A stretch of DNA of 64,000 bases. Source: VFMC01 sp040398525 (GTDB taxonomy: Bacteria > Actinomycetota > Acidimicrobiia > Acidimicrobiales > Ilumatobacteraceae). The notes under the pieces were generated by a model. That model saw only the letters and a program-made list of their open reading frames with translations, ran no database searches and had not been told where the DNA came from. This document shows, piece after piece, positions 55,994-64,000 of the stretch; the first letter of the stretch is position 1, and every line of letters begins with the position of its first letter. The stretch lies in assembly GCA_040398525.1 (NCBI GenBank), contig JBBATY010000011.1, positions 20,726-84,725 of the forward strand, written 5' to 3'. Made by a program: the position numbers and the translations under genes.

Positions 55994-57286
55994 TCAGGCC
56001 TCGTCTCCGGCGGGCTGCACCCGACGCGGAACCCGGCCGTTCGGCGCAGCAATGGCGGTGTCGCCGGTGGGGCTCGCGAGGGCTCGTTCGAGGCCGGTGA
56101 ACAGGTCGACGACATCGGCTGCTTCGAAGACTCGGTAGCGCTGCCTACCGATGTTGCGTTGGCGCAGCACTCCGGCGGCTTCGAGGCGGTTGATCGCTTC
56201 GCCTGTTCGCATCTCCGATCGTCCGATCAGCCGTGCGGCGCTGTCGACGGTGATCACCGGAACGCCTGGCAGGAGGTCGAGGAGCAGCTCGGCCGCTGAG
56301 TTGGCGCGGACTCGACCGAGTTGAGCCCGCCATCGTGCATCGAGTGCTTGGATCTTGCCCGCGTAGGCCTCGGCGCTTGCACACGATCGATGGGCAGCGG
56401 CGGCGAACGTGCGCAACCAGGTACCTGCGCCGGTTGAGCGTTCGGGATGGTCGGAAGCGCCGACGTGTCGGTACGCAGTGAGGCCGGCGATGTAGTCGCT
56501 GGCCCAGGTGGCGAGCACGAGACTGATCGGCGGCACGAACCGCGGTGCGAGGCCGCGACGGCGGAGGATGACATGGATGAGCGCGCGGCCGGTGCGGCCG
56601 TTGCCGTCGGCGAAGGGGTGGATCGTCTCGAACTGGGCGTGGGCGGTCGCCGCTTGGACGAGCGCTGGATGATTGTCGCCGTTGACGTAGGCGAGGAGAT
56701 CGTCGAGCAGTGCGTCGAGGGTCTCGGGTGGGGGCGGGACGAACGCGGCGGAGCACGGGTTGTAGCTGCTGCCGCCGATCCAGTTCTGTACCGTGCGGAC
56801 CACACCCCCGATCCCCGGTGTCGCCGACCGCTCCATCAAGATCCTGTGGATGCCGAGGAGGTCGTCGAGGGTGATCGTGTCGGTCGACGAGCCCAGCTCC
56901 ACGGCGGCCTCCATCGCGGCGACGTTGGCGAGCACCTCGACCGCGATCCGATCGGCGGCATCGCCACCCTGAGCGAGCACGACCTCGGCATCGAGCAGCC
57001 GGCGTGGTCCCGCTTCCAGTCCCTCGATCTTCGAGGAGGCGACCGACTCGGCGCGGAGCAAGAACCGTGCCAGCCCCTCGAGGCTGACATGTGATGTTCC
57101 GGTTGCGTTCAGCCGGCGAATCGCTGCTTCCGCGTCGCTGAGATCGGCGACGAGATCGGCCGGAAGGGCGAGGTCCCACCCGGCGAGCGGGTCGGGGAGG
57201 TATGCGTCGTACTCGCAGCCCTGGCGATCGCGGCGACTCATCCCCTCGAACGAGGAGGTCCAGCTGGTTCTGATCAGCGTTGCCAC
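55994..57286 (-). CDS. Fic family protein with C-terminal winged helix
   Basis: 430 residues. The Fic motif is HPFADGNGRTGRALI, with the catalytic histidine at residue 223, complete for AMP transfer (HxFx(D/E)GNGRxxR). The inhibitory helix motif SSKIEG at residues 84-89 (type [ST]xxxE[GN]) is within the same chain, so it is a class II self-inhibited enzyme. The C-terminal ~90 residues contain a winged helix (TVDSAARLIGRSEMRTGEAI and RQRNIGRQRYRVFEAADVV), a DNA-binding domain. GTG at 57286 has a strong AGGAGGT site. Target protein unknown. The winged helix may regulate its own promoter. Confidence 0.92.
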   Translation of the reverse strand: MATLIRTSWTSSFEGMSRRDRQGCEYDAYLPDPLAGWDLALPADLVADLSDAEAAIRRLNATGTSHVSLEGLARFLLRAESVASSKIEGLEAGPRRLLDAEVVLAQGGDAADRIAVEVLANVAAMEAAVELGSSTDTITLDDLLGIHRILMERSATPGIGGVVRTVQNWIGGSSYNPCSAAFVPPPPETLDALLDDLLAYVNGDNHPALVQAATAHAQFETIHPFADGNGRTGRALIHVILRRRGLAPRFVPPISLVLATWASDYIAGLTAYRHVGASDHPERSTGAGTWLRTFAAAAHRSCASAEAYAGKIQALDARWRAQLGRVRANSAAELLLDLLPGVPVITVDSAARLIGRSEMRTGEAINRLEAAGVLRQRNIGRQRYRVFEAADVVDLFTGLERALASPTGDTAIAAPNGRVPRRVQPAGDEA

Positions 57287-57334
57287 AACCGTTACCTCCT
57301 GTCGATCTAAGTAACGCTTGTACTCTAACCGTTA
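57287..57334 (-). promoter_or_regulatory. Three copies of an AACCGTTA-type element upstream of fic
   Basis: AACCGTTA occurs at 57287-57294 and 57327-57334 in the same orientation, and its reverse complement, with one mismatch (TAACGCTT), at 57312-57319. The cluster spans the ribosome-binding site and promoter of the Fic gene and is AT-rich compared with the rest of the window. This pattern suits a DNA-binding protein with several sites, possibly the Fic protein itself (inference). Confidence 0.45.
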
Positions 57335-57757
57335 TATAGGTGCCTGGAATGCACCGCCTCTGTCACTGCGGTGCGCGGCCGGGAATCGAGCGACCACTCG
57401 CTGGATTGGCTACGACGTTCGTTCCTCATGGGCCTGGCAGACAACGAGGATGGGCCTGTGGGGTGGACCGGATCCACAGTTCTCGTCATCACTCGACGAA
57501 AGAACTGCGAGCAGCCGAGGGCGGGGTGCTACTGGTGCCGATCCACCTCGGCCGCGACGACGCCGCCTGACCGGCCGCTGTCAGCAGCGTGTCAGCACGA
57601 CTCGCACCCACCAACGCAGACGAACGTGGTGGCGCCGCTCGGGGGTGTCCCGATTTCGTCGTTCCCGAGGGCCGACATCCCACGGAACGTCTCATGGGTC
57701 TGCCTCTTCCGGGGCACCCTCCACACGAGGACGTCCACGCCGACAGCTCAGCCCCGA
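57335..57757. other. Gene-poor stretch between fic and the DUF1254 gene
   Basis: About 420 bases hold no convincing gene on either strand. The longest frames are short and have an uneven, arginine-rich composition. One plus frame (57340-57570) ends in ELRAAEGGVLLVPIHLGRDD, which has the look of a protein C terminus, so a decayed gene is possible. No repeat, insertion sequence end or tRNA is seen. Confidence 0.4.
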
Positions 57758-59218
57758 TCAGCCCTGCGGTTCGAGATCTCCTGGTTTCCAGCTCTTGTCG
57801 AAGGCCGCTTCTGTAGGTCCGTAGAGCCGCAAGATGGCGAAGTAGCCCTTTCCGGCGACGGTGGCGAGCCAGTTGGCCTGCTTCCCGTCGGGCGCATTGG
57901 GGCCGAGGAAGATGTCGGTGCTGCCGTCGGCGTTCATCACCGGCAGGTCGCGTGAGCCGAGCGACGGGAACGGCTGACCATTGTCGAGACCCGAGGCCGA
58001 CTCGTTGTCGTACAGGGTGAGCGACCAGAAGATCGCGGCAGGCACGTCTGCCGGAAGTGTGAGGCGATACTGCGAGGCGCCCGACAATGGCTGCTGCTCG
58101 CTGTCGGTGAAGGCGATGAAGTAGTTGGCGCCCTTCCCGGGCGTGCGCGACAACATGCCCGGACTCACCGAGTAGTAGTCGGTGAAGAACCAGATGCGAG
58201 CGTCGAGGTCGAGGTCGCCGTGCACGGTGTCGGTCCAACTGAGATCGAGATTGCTCAGCGGGTCGTTCGCCTCACGATTGGCGAACGGGTTGAGCCATCG
58301 ACGATCGGGGTACACGATGAACGACACCCCGCTCACGACCTCTTGGAAACCGATGACGCGGCTCATCTTGTACGCAGTGCGCGCTGCGCGGTCGAGAATG
58401 GCGGCGGCGTGTTCGTCGGGAGCGAAGGCCTTGCCCTCCTCGATACCCAAGGCGCCGAGCATGCCCAACCAATCGGTGCCGCCGAGGCGAGCGCCTTCGT
58501 CGTCGAGCAACGACTTCAGTTGCGACCAGACGCTGCCGTCTCTGATGGGCAACATGTCGACCGGTACGCCTGATGCGTCGGGGTACACCATGGGCGTTGC
58601 GTCGGCTTCACGGCCGAGCGGGTACAGCCGGGTCTGTTCGAGGTGCGCCACGGCCGGGGCGAGGTCGTTGGGATCTTGGAAGAACCCGCGCAAGAACAGG
58701 AACACCCGATTCGTCGCCGATCGATACACGTGATGTCCGGCCGGGATGTCGCCGTCGTAGTCGGCAGGCACGATGAGGAACTTCCCACCCTTGCCGCCAT
58801 CGGGGCCGAACAGGCCGACGTCGCCCATGAAGCCACCACCGTCGACAGGAATCGGGCGCTGCCAGAAGTCCAACAGAATGCCCTGCAGCATTGGCGGGGC
58901 GTCCATCACCATCGGGCCGTCGATCGCGAGATTGAGGTAGCTCATGGCGTACAGCACATCGGAGTTGGGTGTGGTCACCAGGGTCTTCGCGTCGAGTCGC
59001 TTCTTCCAGATCGGCAGCACGTGGTAGCCCTTGCCGAAGGTCGCCTCAGAGCCCTGCTGCATCCCGAGGGTGTTGATGAGCGGCAATGCCCACAGATATG
59101 TCTGGGTGGCGCGCTGGAAGAGCAGCTCATCGAGGAGGAGCGACGCACTCGTCGGGTCGGGGCGGCCCTCGGTGAACGGAGCGTCGGCAAGTTCCTCGAA
59201 ACGTTGGATGGACATCAT
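57758..59218 (-). CDS. DUF1254/DUF1214 domain protein
   Basis: 486 residues. The N-terminal DUF1254 part has TQTYLWALPLINTLGMQQGS and TPNSDVLYAMSYLNLAIDGP; the C-terminal DUF1214 part has ANYFIAFTDSEQQPLSGASQ, AAIFWSLTLYDNESASG and ANWLATVAGKGYFAILRLYG. This fused family is common in proteobacteria and actinobacteria, and its function is not established. Unlike many members it has no signal peptide. ATG at 59218 is chosen; an adjacent ATG follows at 59215. AAAGGG lies just before it. Confidence 0.92.
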   Translation of the reverse strand: MMSIQRFEELADAPFTEGRPDPTSASLLLDELLFQRATQTYLWALPLINTLGMQQGSEATFGKGYHVLPIWKKRLDAKTLVTTPNSDVLYAMSYLNLAIDGPMVMDAPPMLQGILLDFWQRPIPVDGGGFMGDVGLFGPDGGKGGKFLIVPADYDGDIPAGHHVYRSATNRVFLFLRGFFQDPNDLAPAVAHLEQTRLYPLGREADATPMVYPDASGVPVDMLPIRDGSVWSQLKSLLDDEGARLGGTDWLGMLGALGIEEGKAFAPDEHAAAILDRAARTAYKMSRVIGFQEVVSGVSFIVYPDRRWLNPFANREANDPLSNLDLSWTDTVHGDLDLDARIWFFTDYYSVSPGMLSRTPGKGANYFIAFTDSEQQPLSGASQYRLTLPADVPAAIFWSLTLYDNESASGLDNGQPFPSLGSRDLPVMNADGSTDIFLGPNAPDGKQANWLATVAGKGYFAILRLYGPTEAAFDKSWKPGDLEPQG

Positions 59219-59369
59219 TGGCCCTTTCGTGGTCGGCTCTCTCGGGAGGGTGGGGCACTCCGGATTCGCCACCAATCCTGATCGAACGGGACCCGAGCGC
59301 CGTCACCCGCGACGGGTGGTCCGGCTCCTCGCAGCGCGTCGCAGATGCGCGGCGTGAGATCGGCCTCGG

Positions 59370-59398
59370 ATGCCGCCCCACGATGGTGCGCCTACAGT
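59370..59398 (+). promoter_or_regulatory. Leaderless promoter of the enoyl-CoA hydratase-like gene
   Basis: ATGCCG (59370-59375), a 17-nt spacer and TACAGT (59393-59398) lie 6 nt before ATG 59405. Confidence 0.45.
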
Positions 59399-59404
59399 TC
59401 GGCG

Positions 59405-60145
59405 ATGAACGCAGCGCAACACGCCGACCGTGTCCGAACCGAGCAGGTCGATCGGGTGATGGTCGTCCACCTCGACGACGGCAAGGCCAACGCCCTCTCG
59501 CCCGCCATGTTGGCGGCCATCGGCGCCGCGCTCGATGCCGCCGAGGCCGACGACAGCATCGGCGCCGTGGTGCTGCACGGCCGACCCGGTGTGTTCTGTG
59601 CCGGGTTCGACCTGTCGGTGATGCGTGCCGGCGACCTGGCCGCGGTGGCGGCGATGGTGGCCGATGGCGGGTCGCTGGTGCACCGTCTGTACGGTTCGCC
59701 GCTGCCCGTCGTGGCTGCCTGCACCGGCCATGCGCTCGCCGCAGGCGCACTGCTGCTGCTGGGATGCGATGTGCGCATCGGCCAGCAGCCCGACGGCGAG
59801 GTGACGCACCGCGTCGGCCTGAACGAGGTGGCCATCGGCATGGTGCTGCCGGCCTGGGCCATGACCATCGCGGTCGAACGGCTCAGCCGCAGGCACCTGC
59901 AGCGCGCCGTCGCCAACGCGCGCATCACCGACGCACCGGGCGCGGTGGAGGCGGGCTATCTCGACGAACTGGCCCCCGCGGGCGAGGTGCTCGACGTGGC
60001 GATCGCTCGTGCCCAGGACTTGGCCGCGGTGTTGCACCGCCGGGCGTACATCGGCACGGTGGCAGCGCTGCGCGGCGACGTGCTGGCGCGCATGGGCGCC
60101 GAGATCGCCGCCGATCGGGCCGCGGGCACCGTGCCCTCCGTCTGA
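59405..60145 (+). CDS. Enoyl-CoA hydratase/isomerase (crotonase) family protein
   Basis: 246 residues with the crotonase fold: LDDGKANALSPAMLAAIGAA, the first oxyanion-hole segment RPGVFCAGFDLSVM and the second GHALAAGALLLLGCDVRIG. The usual catalytic glutamates of hydratases (in the G-x-x-P-E region after the second segment) are replaced by GLNEVAIGMVLPAWAM, which keeps the NEV glutamate that many isomerases use. So the reaction may be isomerisation or another crotonase reaction instead of hydration. Confidence 0.88.
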   Translation: MNAAQHADRVRTEQVDRVMVVHLDDGKANALSPAMLAAIGAALDAAEADDSIGAVVLHGRPGVFCAGFDLSVMRAGDLAAVAAMVADGGSLVHRLYGSPLPVVAACTGHALAAGALLLLGCDVRIGQQPDGEVTHRVGLNEVAIGMVLPAWAMTIAVERLSRRHLQRAVANARITDAPGAVEAGYLDELAPAGEVLDVAIARAQDLAAVLHRRAYIGTVAALRGDVLARMGAEIAADRAAGTVPSV

Positions 60146-60274
60146 CAGCGAGCGTCCCGTTCAGGACGTCGGGCCTGCGGAGCTCGCTGAAGCCGGGCTC
60201 CGGCGCCGACCCTTCGCGTCAATGCAACGAGCACCTGCTACGTTGCCGACCTCTCGACCAGAAGGTTGGATCCC

Positions 60275-60790
60275 ATGAACGTTCGATGCATTCACCGCCT
60301 CATCGCCGTCACGGTCGTCGGCGCGTCGCTGATGGCATGCGGAAGCTCGGACGACGACGGAGCCTCGACCGACACGAGCACCACTGCGGCCCCGGCCCCC
60401 ACGACCGCCGCCCCTGCGCCGACCACTGCGGCACCTGCCCCCACCACTGCGGCCCCTGCGCCCACCACTGCTGCTCCTGCGCCGACCACCGCGGCGCCGG
60501 CGCCCACCACCGGGGTTCCGGGCGGCGGTGGCAGCGCCACGTGCGACGAGGAGTCGGTTGCTGCGGGAATCGGCGATGACGTCGCCGAGATCCTCGACCT
60601 CGAGTGCGATCAGGGTTGGGCGGGGGCGTACTACACCGACAACGCCGGCCTGAGCCGCCCGGCGATCCTCGAGGCCGAGGGTGAGTTCTGGATCCTCCAG
60701 GACTGGAACGAGGTCTGCCAGGGCGACCCGATGGTGCCGGGCGACATCGCGGTTCCCGAGTCGCTGCGGGTGTACTGCCCCGGCGGGTGA
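60275..60790 (+). CDS. Lipoprotein with tandem AAPAPTT repeats
   Basis: 171 residues. The signal peptide ends in SLMACGSSDDD with the lipidated cysteine at residue 22. A T/A/P-rich linker of six perfect AAPAPTT units lifts the C-terminal ~80-residue domain from the membrane. That domain has three cysteines and a GWAGAYYTDN and EFWILQDWNEVC segment, probably a small disulfide-bonded fold. I do not recognise it. AGAAGG precedes the ATG. Confidence 0.75.
   Translation: MNVRCIHRLIAVTVVGASLMACGSSDDDGASTDTSTTAAPAPTTAAPAPTTAAPAPTTAAPAPTTAAPAPTTAAPAPTTGVPGGGGSATCDEESVAAGIGDDVAEILDLECDQGWAGAYYTDNAGLSRPAILEAEGEFWILQDWNEVCQGDPMVPGDIAVPESLRVYCPGG
60386..60511 (+). repeat. Six 21-bp tandem repeats in the lipoprotein linker
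   Basis: Six consecutive 21-base units each encode AAPAPTT. They differ at third codon positions, so selection keeps the peptide. Slippage could change the linker length. Confidence 0.85.
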
Positions 60791-60822
60791 CCCGCTGAGC
60801 GACCTCGGCCCGGCCCGGTGGC

Positions 60823-63012
60823 TCAGCCTGCGGTGGCGGAGCCGATGTCGATGCGGGTGCTGATCGCATCGGGATCGCCGGCGTAGCGGGCCACGGTCAC
60901 GGCATGCGACCCGGATGCGGGCTGCCAGATCCGGCGAGCTCCGTCGCGCGTGGCGAGCCGCGCGAGTGGGATCGACACGTGGAACGGGCGGGTCTGCCCG
61001 GCGCCGACCTCGACCCGGGCGAAGCCCACGAGCCGGTGCGGAGCGTCGGGCGAGGGCAGTGCCGCGTACACCTGGACGACGTCGACACCATCGCGCTCGC
61101 CGGTGTTGGCGACGTGCCCGCGCACGTCGATCGAGTCGTCGGTGAGCGCGACCTCGGCGCCGGTGAGCTCGAACGTGGTGTACGACAACCCGAACCCGAA
61201 CGGGAACGTGGGTCGGATTCCCAGGTGCTCGGCGCGCCACCAGCCGTGCCACCGGTCGTACTCGAAGCTGGTGGCAGCGATGTCGAACGTCGGGAGGTCG
61301 GCCTCGTCGGCAGGCACGGTGAACGGCAGACGGGCCGAGGGAGCCACCGCGCCGGTGAGCACATCGGCGAGGCCAGGGCCGGCTTCGGCACCGCCGTACC
61401 AGGCCTGCACGACAGCGGGCACGAGGGGCAGCCACTCGGTGGCGATGACGGCGCTGCCGGCCTGGACCACCACGACGGTGCGCGGGTTGACGGCGGCGAC
61501 GGCACGGATGAGCGCGACGTCGTCGGGCAGCAGGCGCAGCGAGGTGCGGTCGCCGCCACGGCTGAACATGCGCGGCCGGTTGCGCATGCGCTCGGGCTTG
61601 GTGATGTCGGGCAGGGCGGCGACGTGGGCCTGGAAGCGGTCGACGACGTCGGCCTCGTCGCCGGGCGGGAACATCGACATCAGCGACGCGTCGGTCTCGC
61701 CGATGTACTCGCCTTCGTCGAGGTAGGTGTAGCCCACCACGACGACCGCGACGTCGCAGCTGTTGGCGACATCCGCTGCTCGTTGCAGATCGGCCCCATC
61801 GTCGTGGGTGATGTGGGCCATGGCGTCGCGCAGCCCGTCGAGCACGTTGCGGCACGACAGGTCCCAGACATCGCTCGACCCGCCATCGCCGATGTTGACC
61901 GTGTCGGCGAGGCGCCCGATGACCGCCACACGCTGGGCCGGCGCCAGCGGCAACAGGGCTGCCCCGTCGACGGGCTCGTTGCGGAGCAGCACCACCGATC
62001 GGGCGGCAGCTTCGCGGGCGAGCGTGCGGTGCTCGGGCGATCCGAGCACCGCGGCTGACGGGTCGGGTGCCGACAACACCTGATCGAAGCGGAGCAGCGT
62101 GGCGACGACCCGGACGACGCTCCGCTCGACATCGTCCCACCCGGCCTCACCGCGCTCGATGGCCGCCGGCAAGTGCTGCTGGCGCACCATGCGATAGGGC
62201 ATCTCGATGTCGAGCCCGGCGGCGACCGAGGGGCCCGCATCGCGCAGGCCGAGGATCCAGTCGCTGATGACGAACCCCTCGAACCCCCACTCGTCGCGCA
62301 ACACCTCGGTGAGCAGCTGCCTGCTCTGCCCGCACCACTCGCCGTTCACGCTGTTGTACGCCGACATCACCGAGGCGACGCCCTCGTCGATCACCCGGCG
62401 GAAGTGGGGCAGGAACACCTCGTGCAGGGCCACGTCGTCGACCTGGATGTCGACGCTGAAGCGGGCGTTCTCCATCGAGTTGCAGGCGAAGTGCTTGACG
62501 CACGCCATGACGTGGCGTTGCAGCCCGCGGGTGAACGCGGCACCGAACTCGCCCACGTGGTGCGGATCTTCGCCGTAGGTCTCCTGCGCCCTGCCCCAGG
62601 CCGGGTGGCGCAGCAGGTTGATACACACCGCGCCGGTGAGGTTGGCGCCGACGGCACGCAGCTCGCGACCGATCGCGTCGCCGATGCGCTCCTCGAGCTC
62701 GAGGTCCCAGGTTGCGCCCCGGGCCATCGGCACCGGGAACGCCGTGGCGTTGCCGACCACGGCGCCGCGAGGGCCGTCGGAGAAGCGGATCCCCGGGAAG
62801 CCGACCCGCTCGACCTCGGCGCCCCTGAACACGGCCTTGTGGTAGCCGTCGTCGCTGAGGAACCGGAGGCCGGCCCAGGTCGGGGCGTCGCCGTCGAGGC
62901 ACCACAGCTTCTCGTCGTCGGTCAGGGTGGACACCAGGGCGCGGGCCGTCGCCTCGACGTCACTGCCCTGTGCCACGGCGCGTCGAGCCTCGTCGAAGGT
63001 GCGGATCTGCAT
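60823..63012 (-). CDS. Glycoside hydrolase family 3 (beta-glucosidase-like)
   Basis: 729 residues and no signal peptide, so cytoplasmic. The (alpha/beta)8 domain carries VKHFACNSME and the nucleophile Asp in GFVISDWILG (residue 251). The second alpha/beta domain has VVVVGYTYLDEGEYIGETD, and the C-terminal fibronectin-like domain has PTFPFGFGLSYTTFELTGAE, the standard GH3 three-domain set. It probably releases a terminal sugar from an imported beta-linked oligosaccharide or glycoside. The acid/base residue is not assigned here. Divergent from the nucleoside hydrolase gene. Confidence 0.92.
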   Translation of the reverse strand: MQIRTFDEARRAVAQGSDVEATARALVSTLTDDEKLWCLDGDAPTWAGLRFLSDDGYHKAVFRGAEVERVGFPGIRFSDGPRGAVVGNATAFPVPMARGATWDLELEERIGDAIGRELRAVGANLTGAVCINLLRHPAWGRAQETYGEDPHHVGEFGAAFTRGLQRHVMACVKHFACNSMENARFSVDIQVDDVALHEVFLPHFRRVIDEGVASVMSAYNSVNGEWCGQSRQLLTEVLRDEWGFEGFVISDWILGLRDAGPSVAAGLDIEMPYRMVRQQHLPAAIERGEAGWDDVERSVVRVVATLLRFDQVLSAPDPSAAVLGSPEHRTLAREAAARSVVLLRNEPVDGAALLPLAPAQRVAVIGRLADTVNIGDGGSSDVWDLSCRNVLDGLRDAMAHITHDDGADLQRAADVANSCDVAVVVVGYTYLDEGEYIGETDASLMSMFPPGDEADVVDRFQAHVAALPDITKPERMRNRPRMFSRGGDRTSLRLLPDDVALIRAVAAVNPRTVVVVQAGSAVIATEWLPLVPAVVQAWYGGAEAGPGLADVLTGAVAPSARLPFTVPADEADLPTFDIAATSFEYDRWHGWWRAEHLGIRPTFPFGFGLSYTTFELTGAEVALTDDSIDVRGHVANTGERDGVDVVQVYAALPSPDAPHRLVGFARVEVGAGQTRPFHVSIPLARLATRDGARRIWQPASGSHAVTVARYAGDPDAISTRIDIGSATAG

Positions 63013-63018
63013 CGTCGG

Positions 63019-63047
63019 AGTGTGCGTGGTGTGGGCGCAGGGGTCAA
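63019..63047 (-). promoter_or_regulatory. Leaderless promoter of the GH3 gene
   Basis: TTGACC (63047-63042), a 17-nt spacer and CACACT (63024-63019) precede the ATG at 63012 by 6 nt on the minus strand. Confidence 0.6.
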
Positions 63048-63107
63048 GTCGATCGGCCCGCCGGGTAAGGTCCCGACGCGGGGTCGTGGCAGGAAGTGGG
63101 GTAGCGA

Positions 63108-63995
63108 ATGGGCCGTCGACTGGTGATCGACACCGACATCGGCACCGATGTCGACGACCTGTGGACGCTGGCGATGCTGCCCGGCCTGGCGGGGCTCGAC
63201 CTCGAGGCCGTCACCCTGGTGTACGGCGACACCGACGTGCGGGCGCGGCTCGCGTCGGTGGCGCTGGCGATGATGGGCATCGACGTCCCCGTGTACCGGG
63301 GCTGCGAGCAGCCGCTCAGCGGCAAGGCGGTGATGTGGGCCGGCCACGAAGGTGTCGGTGTGCCCGGGCTGGCCGAGGCCGCCTACGCGGCAGCCGACGC
63401 GGTCGATGTGCTGGTCGACTTGGCGGCGGTCGAGCCCGGCTCGCTCGAGGTGCTGGCCATCGGCCCGCTCACCAACATCGCCGCCGCCATCCGCCGCGAC
63501 CCGGCCTTCGTCCGCAATGTGCGGCGGATCGTGGTGATGGGTGGCGAGCTCGAGGCCGGCTGGCCGGAGCACAACTTCGCGTCCGACGCCGTGGCCACCG
63601 AGATCGTGCTCGGGTCGGGCGCGCCGATCACGCTCGTGCCGCTCGACCAGACCCTGCGGGTGGCGATCGACGAGCACGATGTCGACCGCATCGCCGCAGC
63701 GCACCCGATCGGCCCGTTGATGGCCGACCAGGCACGACGCTTCTGGCAGTTCCTGTCGGGTCTGCGCGAGGGCATGCCCGACGACCGCAGCTGGGCCCAC
63801 GACCCGCTGGCGCTGCTGGCCATGGCCGAGCCCGAGTGGTTCACGTTCGCCCGCATCGGGTTGGTGGTGGAGGCCGACGGTCGGGTGCGCGGCACACCCG
63901 ACGAGGCGTCGTCGATCGAGGTCGTCACCGACCTCGACGCCGTGGGTGCGCACGACGCGATCATGCGCGCCCTCGGCTGCTCGTCGGCCGCCTGA
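63108..63995 (+). CDS. Inosine-uridine-preferring nucleoside hydrolase family protein
   Basis: 295 residues. The calcium-binding N-terminal motif reads VIDTDIGTDVDDLW, in place of the usual DTDxGxDDA. Further family positions are LAIGPLTNIAAAI and VVMGGELEAGWPEHNFASDA (the ExNxxxD region), and the C-terminal WAHDPLALLAMAEP keeps the final Asp ligand. It would split the N-glycosidic bond of ribonucleosides, or of a related N-glycoside. The ATG has no strong ribosome-binding site. It lies back to back with the GH3 gene, and both encode glycosidases. Confidence 0.92.
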   Translation: MGRRLVIDTDIGTDVDDLWTLAMLPGLAGLDLEAVTLVYGDTDVRARLASVALAMMGIDVPVYRGCEQPLSGKAVMWAGHEGVGVPGLAEAAYAAADAVDVLVDLAAVEPGSLEVLAIGPLTNIAAAIRRDPAFVRNVRRIVVMGGELEAGWPEHNFASDAVATEIVLGSGAPITLVPLDQTLRVAIDEHDVDRIAAAHPIGPLMADQARRFWQFLSGLREGMPDDRSWAHDPLALLAMAEPEWFTFARIGLVVEADGRVRGTPDEASSIEVVTDLDAVGAHDAIMRALGCSSAA

Positions 63996-64000
63996 CCCGA

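Noticed and set aside
57589..57816. 75-codon plus-strand frame in the gene-poor stretch
   Set aside because: No start signal, uneven composition, and it runs into the end of the DUF1254 gene on the other strand.

Overview
The window is a high-GC (about 70%) chromosomal segment of an actinobacterium. Signs are F420-type luciferase-like oxidoreductase, SCO6745-like, PAC2, DivIVA-like and UPF0182 genes, many GTG starts, and many genes whose -10 box sits 6-8 nt before the start codon (leaderless mRNAs). Class Acidimicrobiia is my best guess, but that is inference. I see no phage, insertion sequence, CRISPR array or plasmid hallmark.

The sequence is a draft scaffold. Four runs of exactly 100 N (404-503, 17858-17957, 33850-33949, 47695-47794) are each flanked by the same 55 bases on both sides. 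Removing 155 bases at each restores an intact reading frame in the three genes that are hit, so these are unmerged contig ends and not real gaps.

Layout. 1-2406: end of a probable NUDIX gene, then a PAC2 gene and a thioredoxin-like gene on the minus strand. The thioredoxin-like gene has an in-frame UGA in its redox motif followed by a SECIS-like hairpin, so it is a candidate selenoprotein. 2511-14134: an 11-gene catabolic and uptake locus in two operons. The first encodes a PIG-L deacetylase, a glycerol-1-phosphate-dehydrogenase-like enzyme, a NagB-type deaminase, a DegT-type aminotransferase and a Gfo/Idh/MocA dehydrogenase. The second encodes a complete carbohydrate ABC transporter, a ROK repressor and a second dehydrogenase paralogue. 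A perfect 14-bp inverted repeat overlaps the -35 box of the second operon, and a degenerate copy with the same geometry overlaps the -35 box of the first. The parts suggest uptake and breakdown of an N-acylated amino sugar or aminocyclitol.

14166-19450: an SCO6745-like gene, a CheB-CheR-PAS fusion, a PAS/dimerisation protein without a kinase ATPase domain, and an acetyltransferase. 19473-27345: two small lipoproteins, a small conserved protein, and two giant genes (990 and 1254 codons) of unknown function. 27395-34821: an F420-type oxidoreductase, acetyltransferase, P450, small YegP-like protein, MMPL exporter with a TetR-like operator, pirin and a lipoprotein. 34808-45390: a flavohaem reductase-like membrane protein, an ABC exporter pair, TetR, FtsH, SDR, hemolysin III, a DUF2157-like protein, a HEAT-repeat protein and a small membrane protein. 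45401-55462: a PDZ-Lon protease, a DivIVA-headed fusion protein, UPF0182, a coiled-coil protein and a secreted beta-propeller/Fn3 protein. 55589-55743: an isolated initiator tRNA gene with its own promoter and terminator. 55839-63995: Fic protein, DUF1254 protein, enoyl-CoA hydratase-like protein, repeat-bearing lipoprotein, GH3 glycosidase and nucleoside hydrolase.
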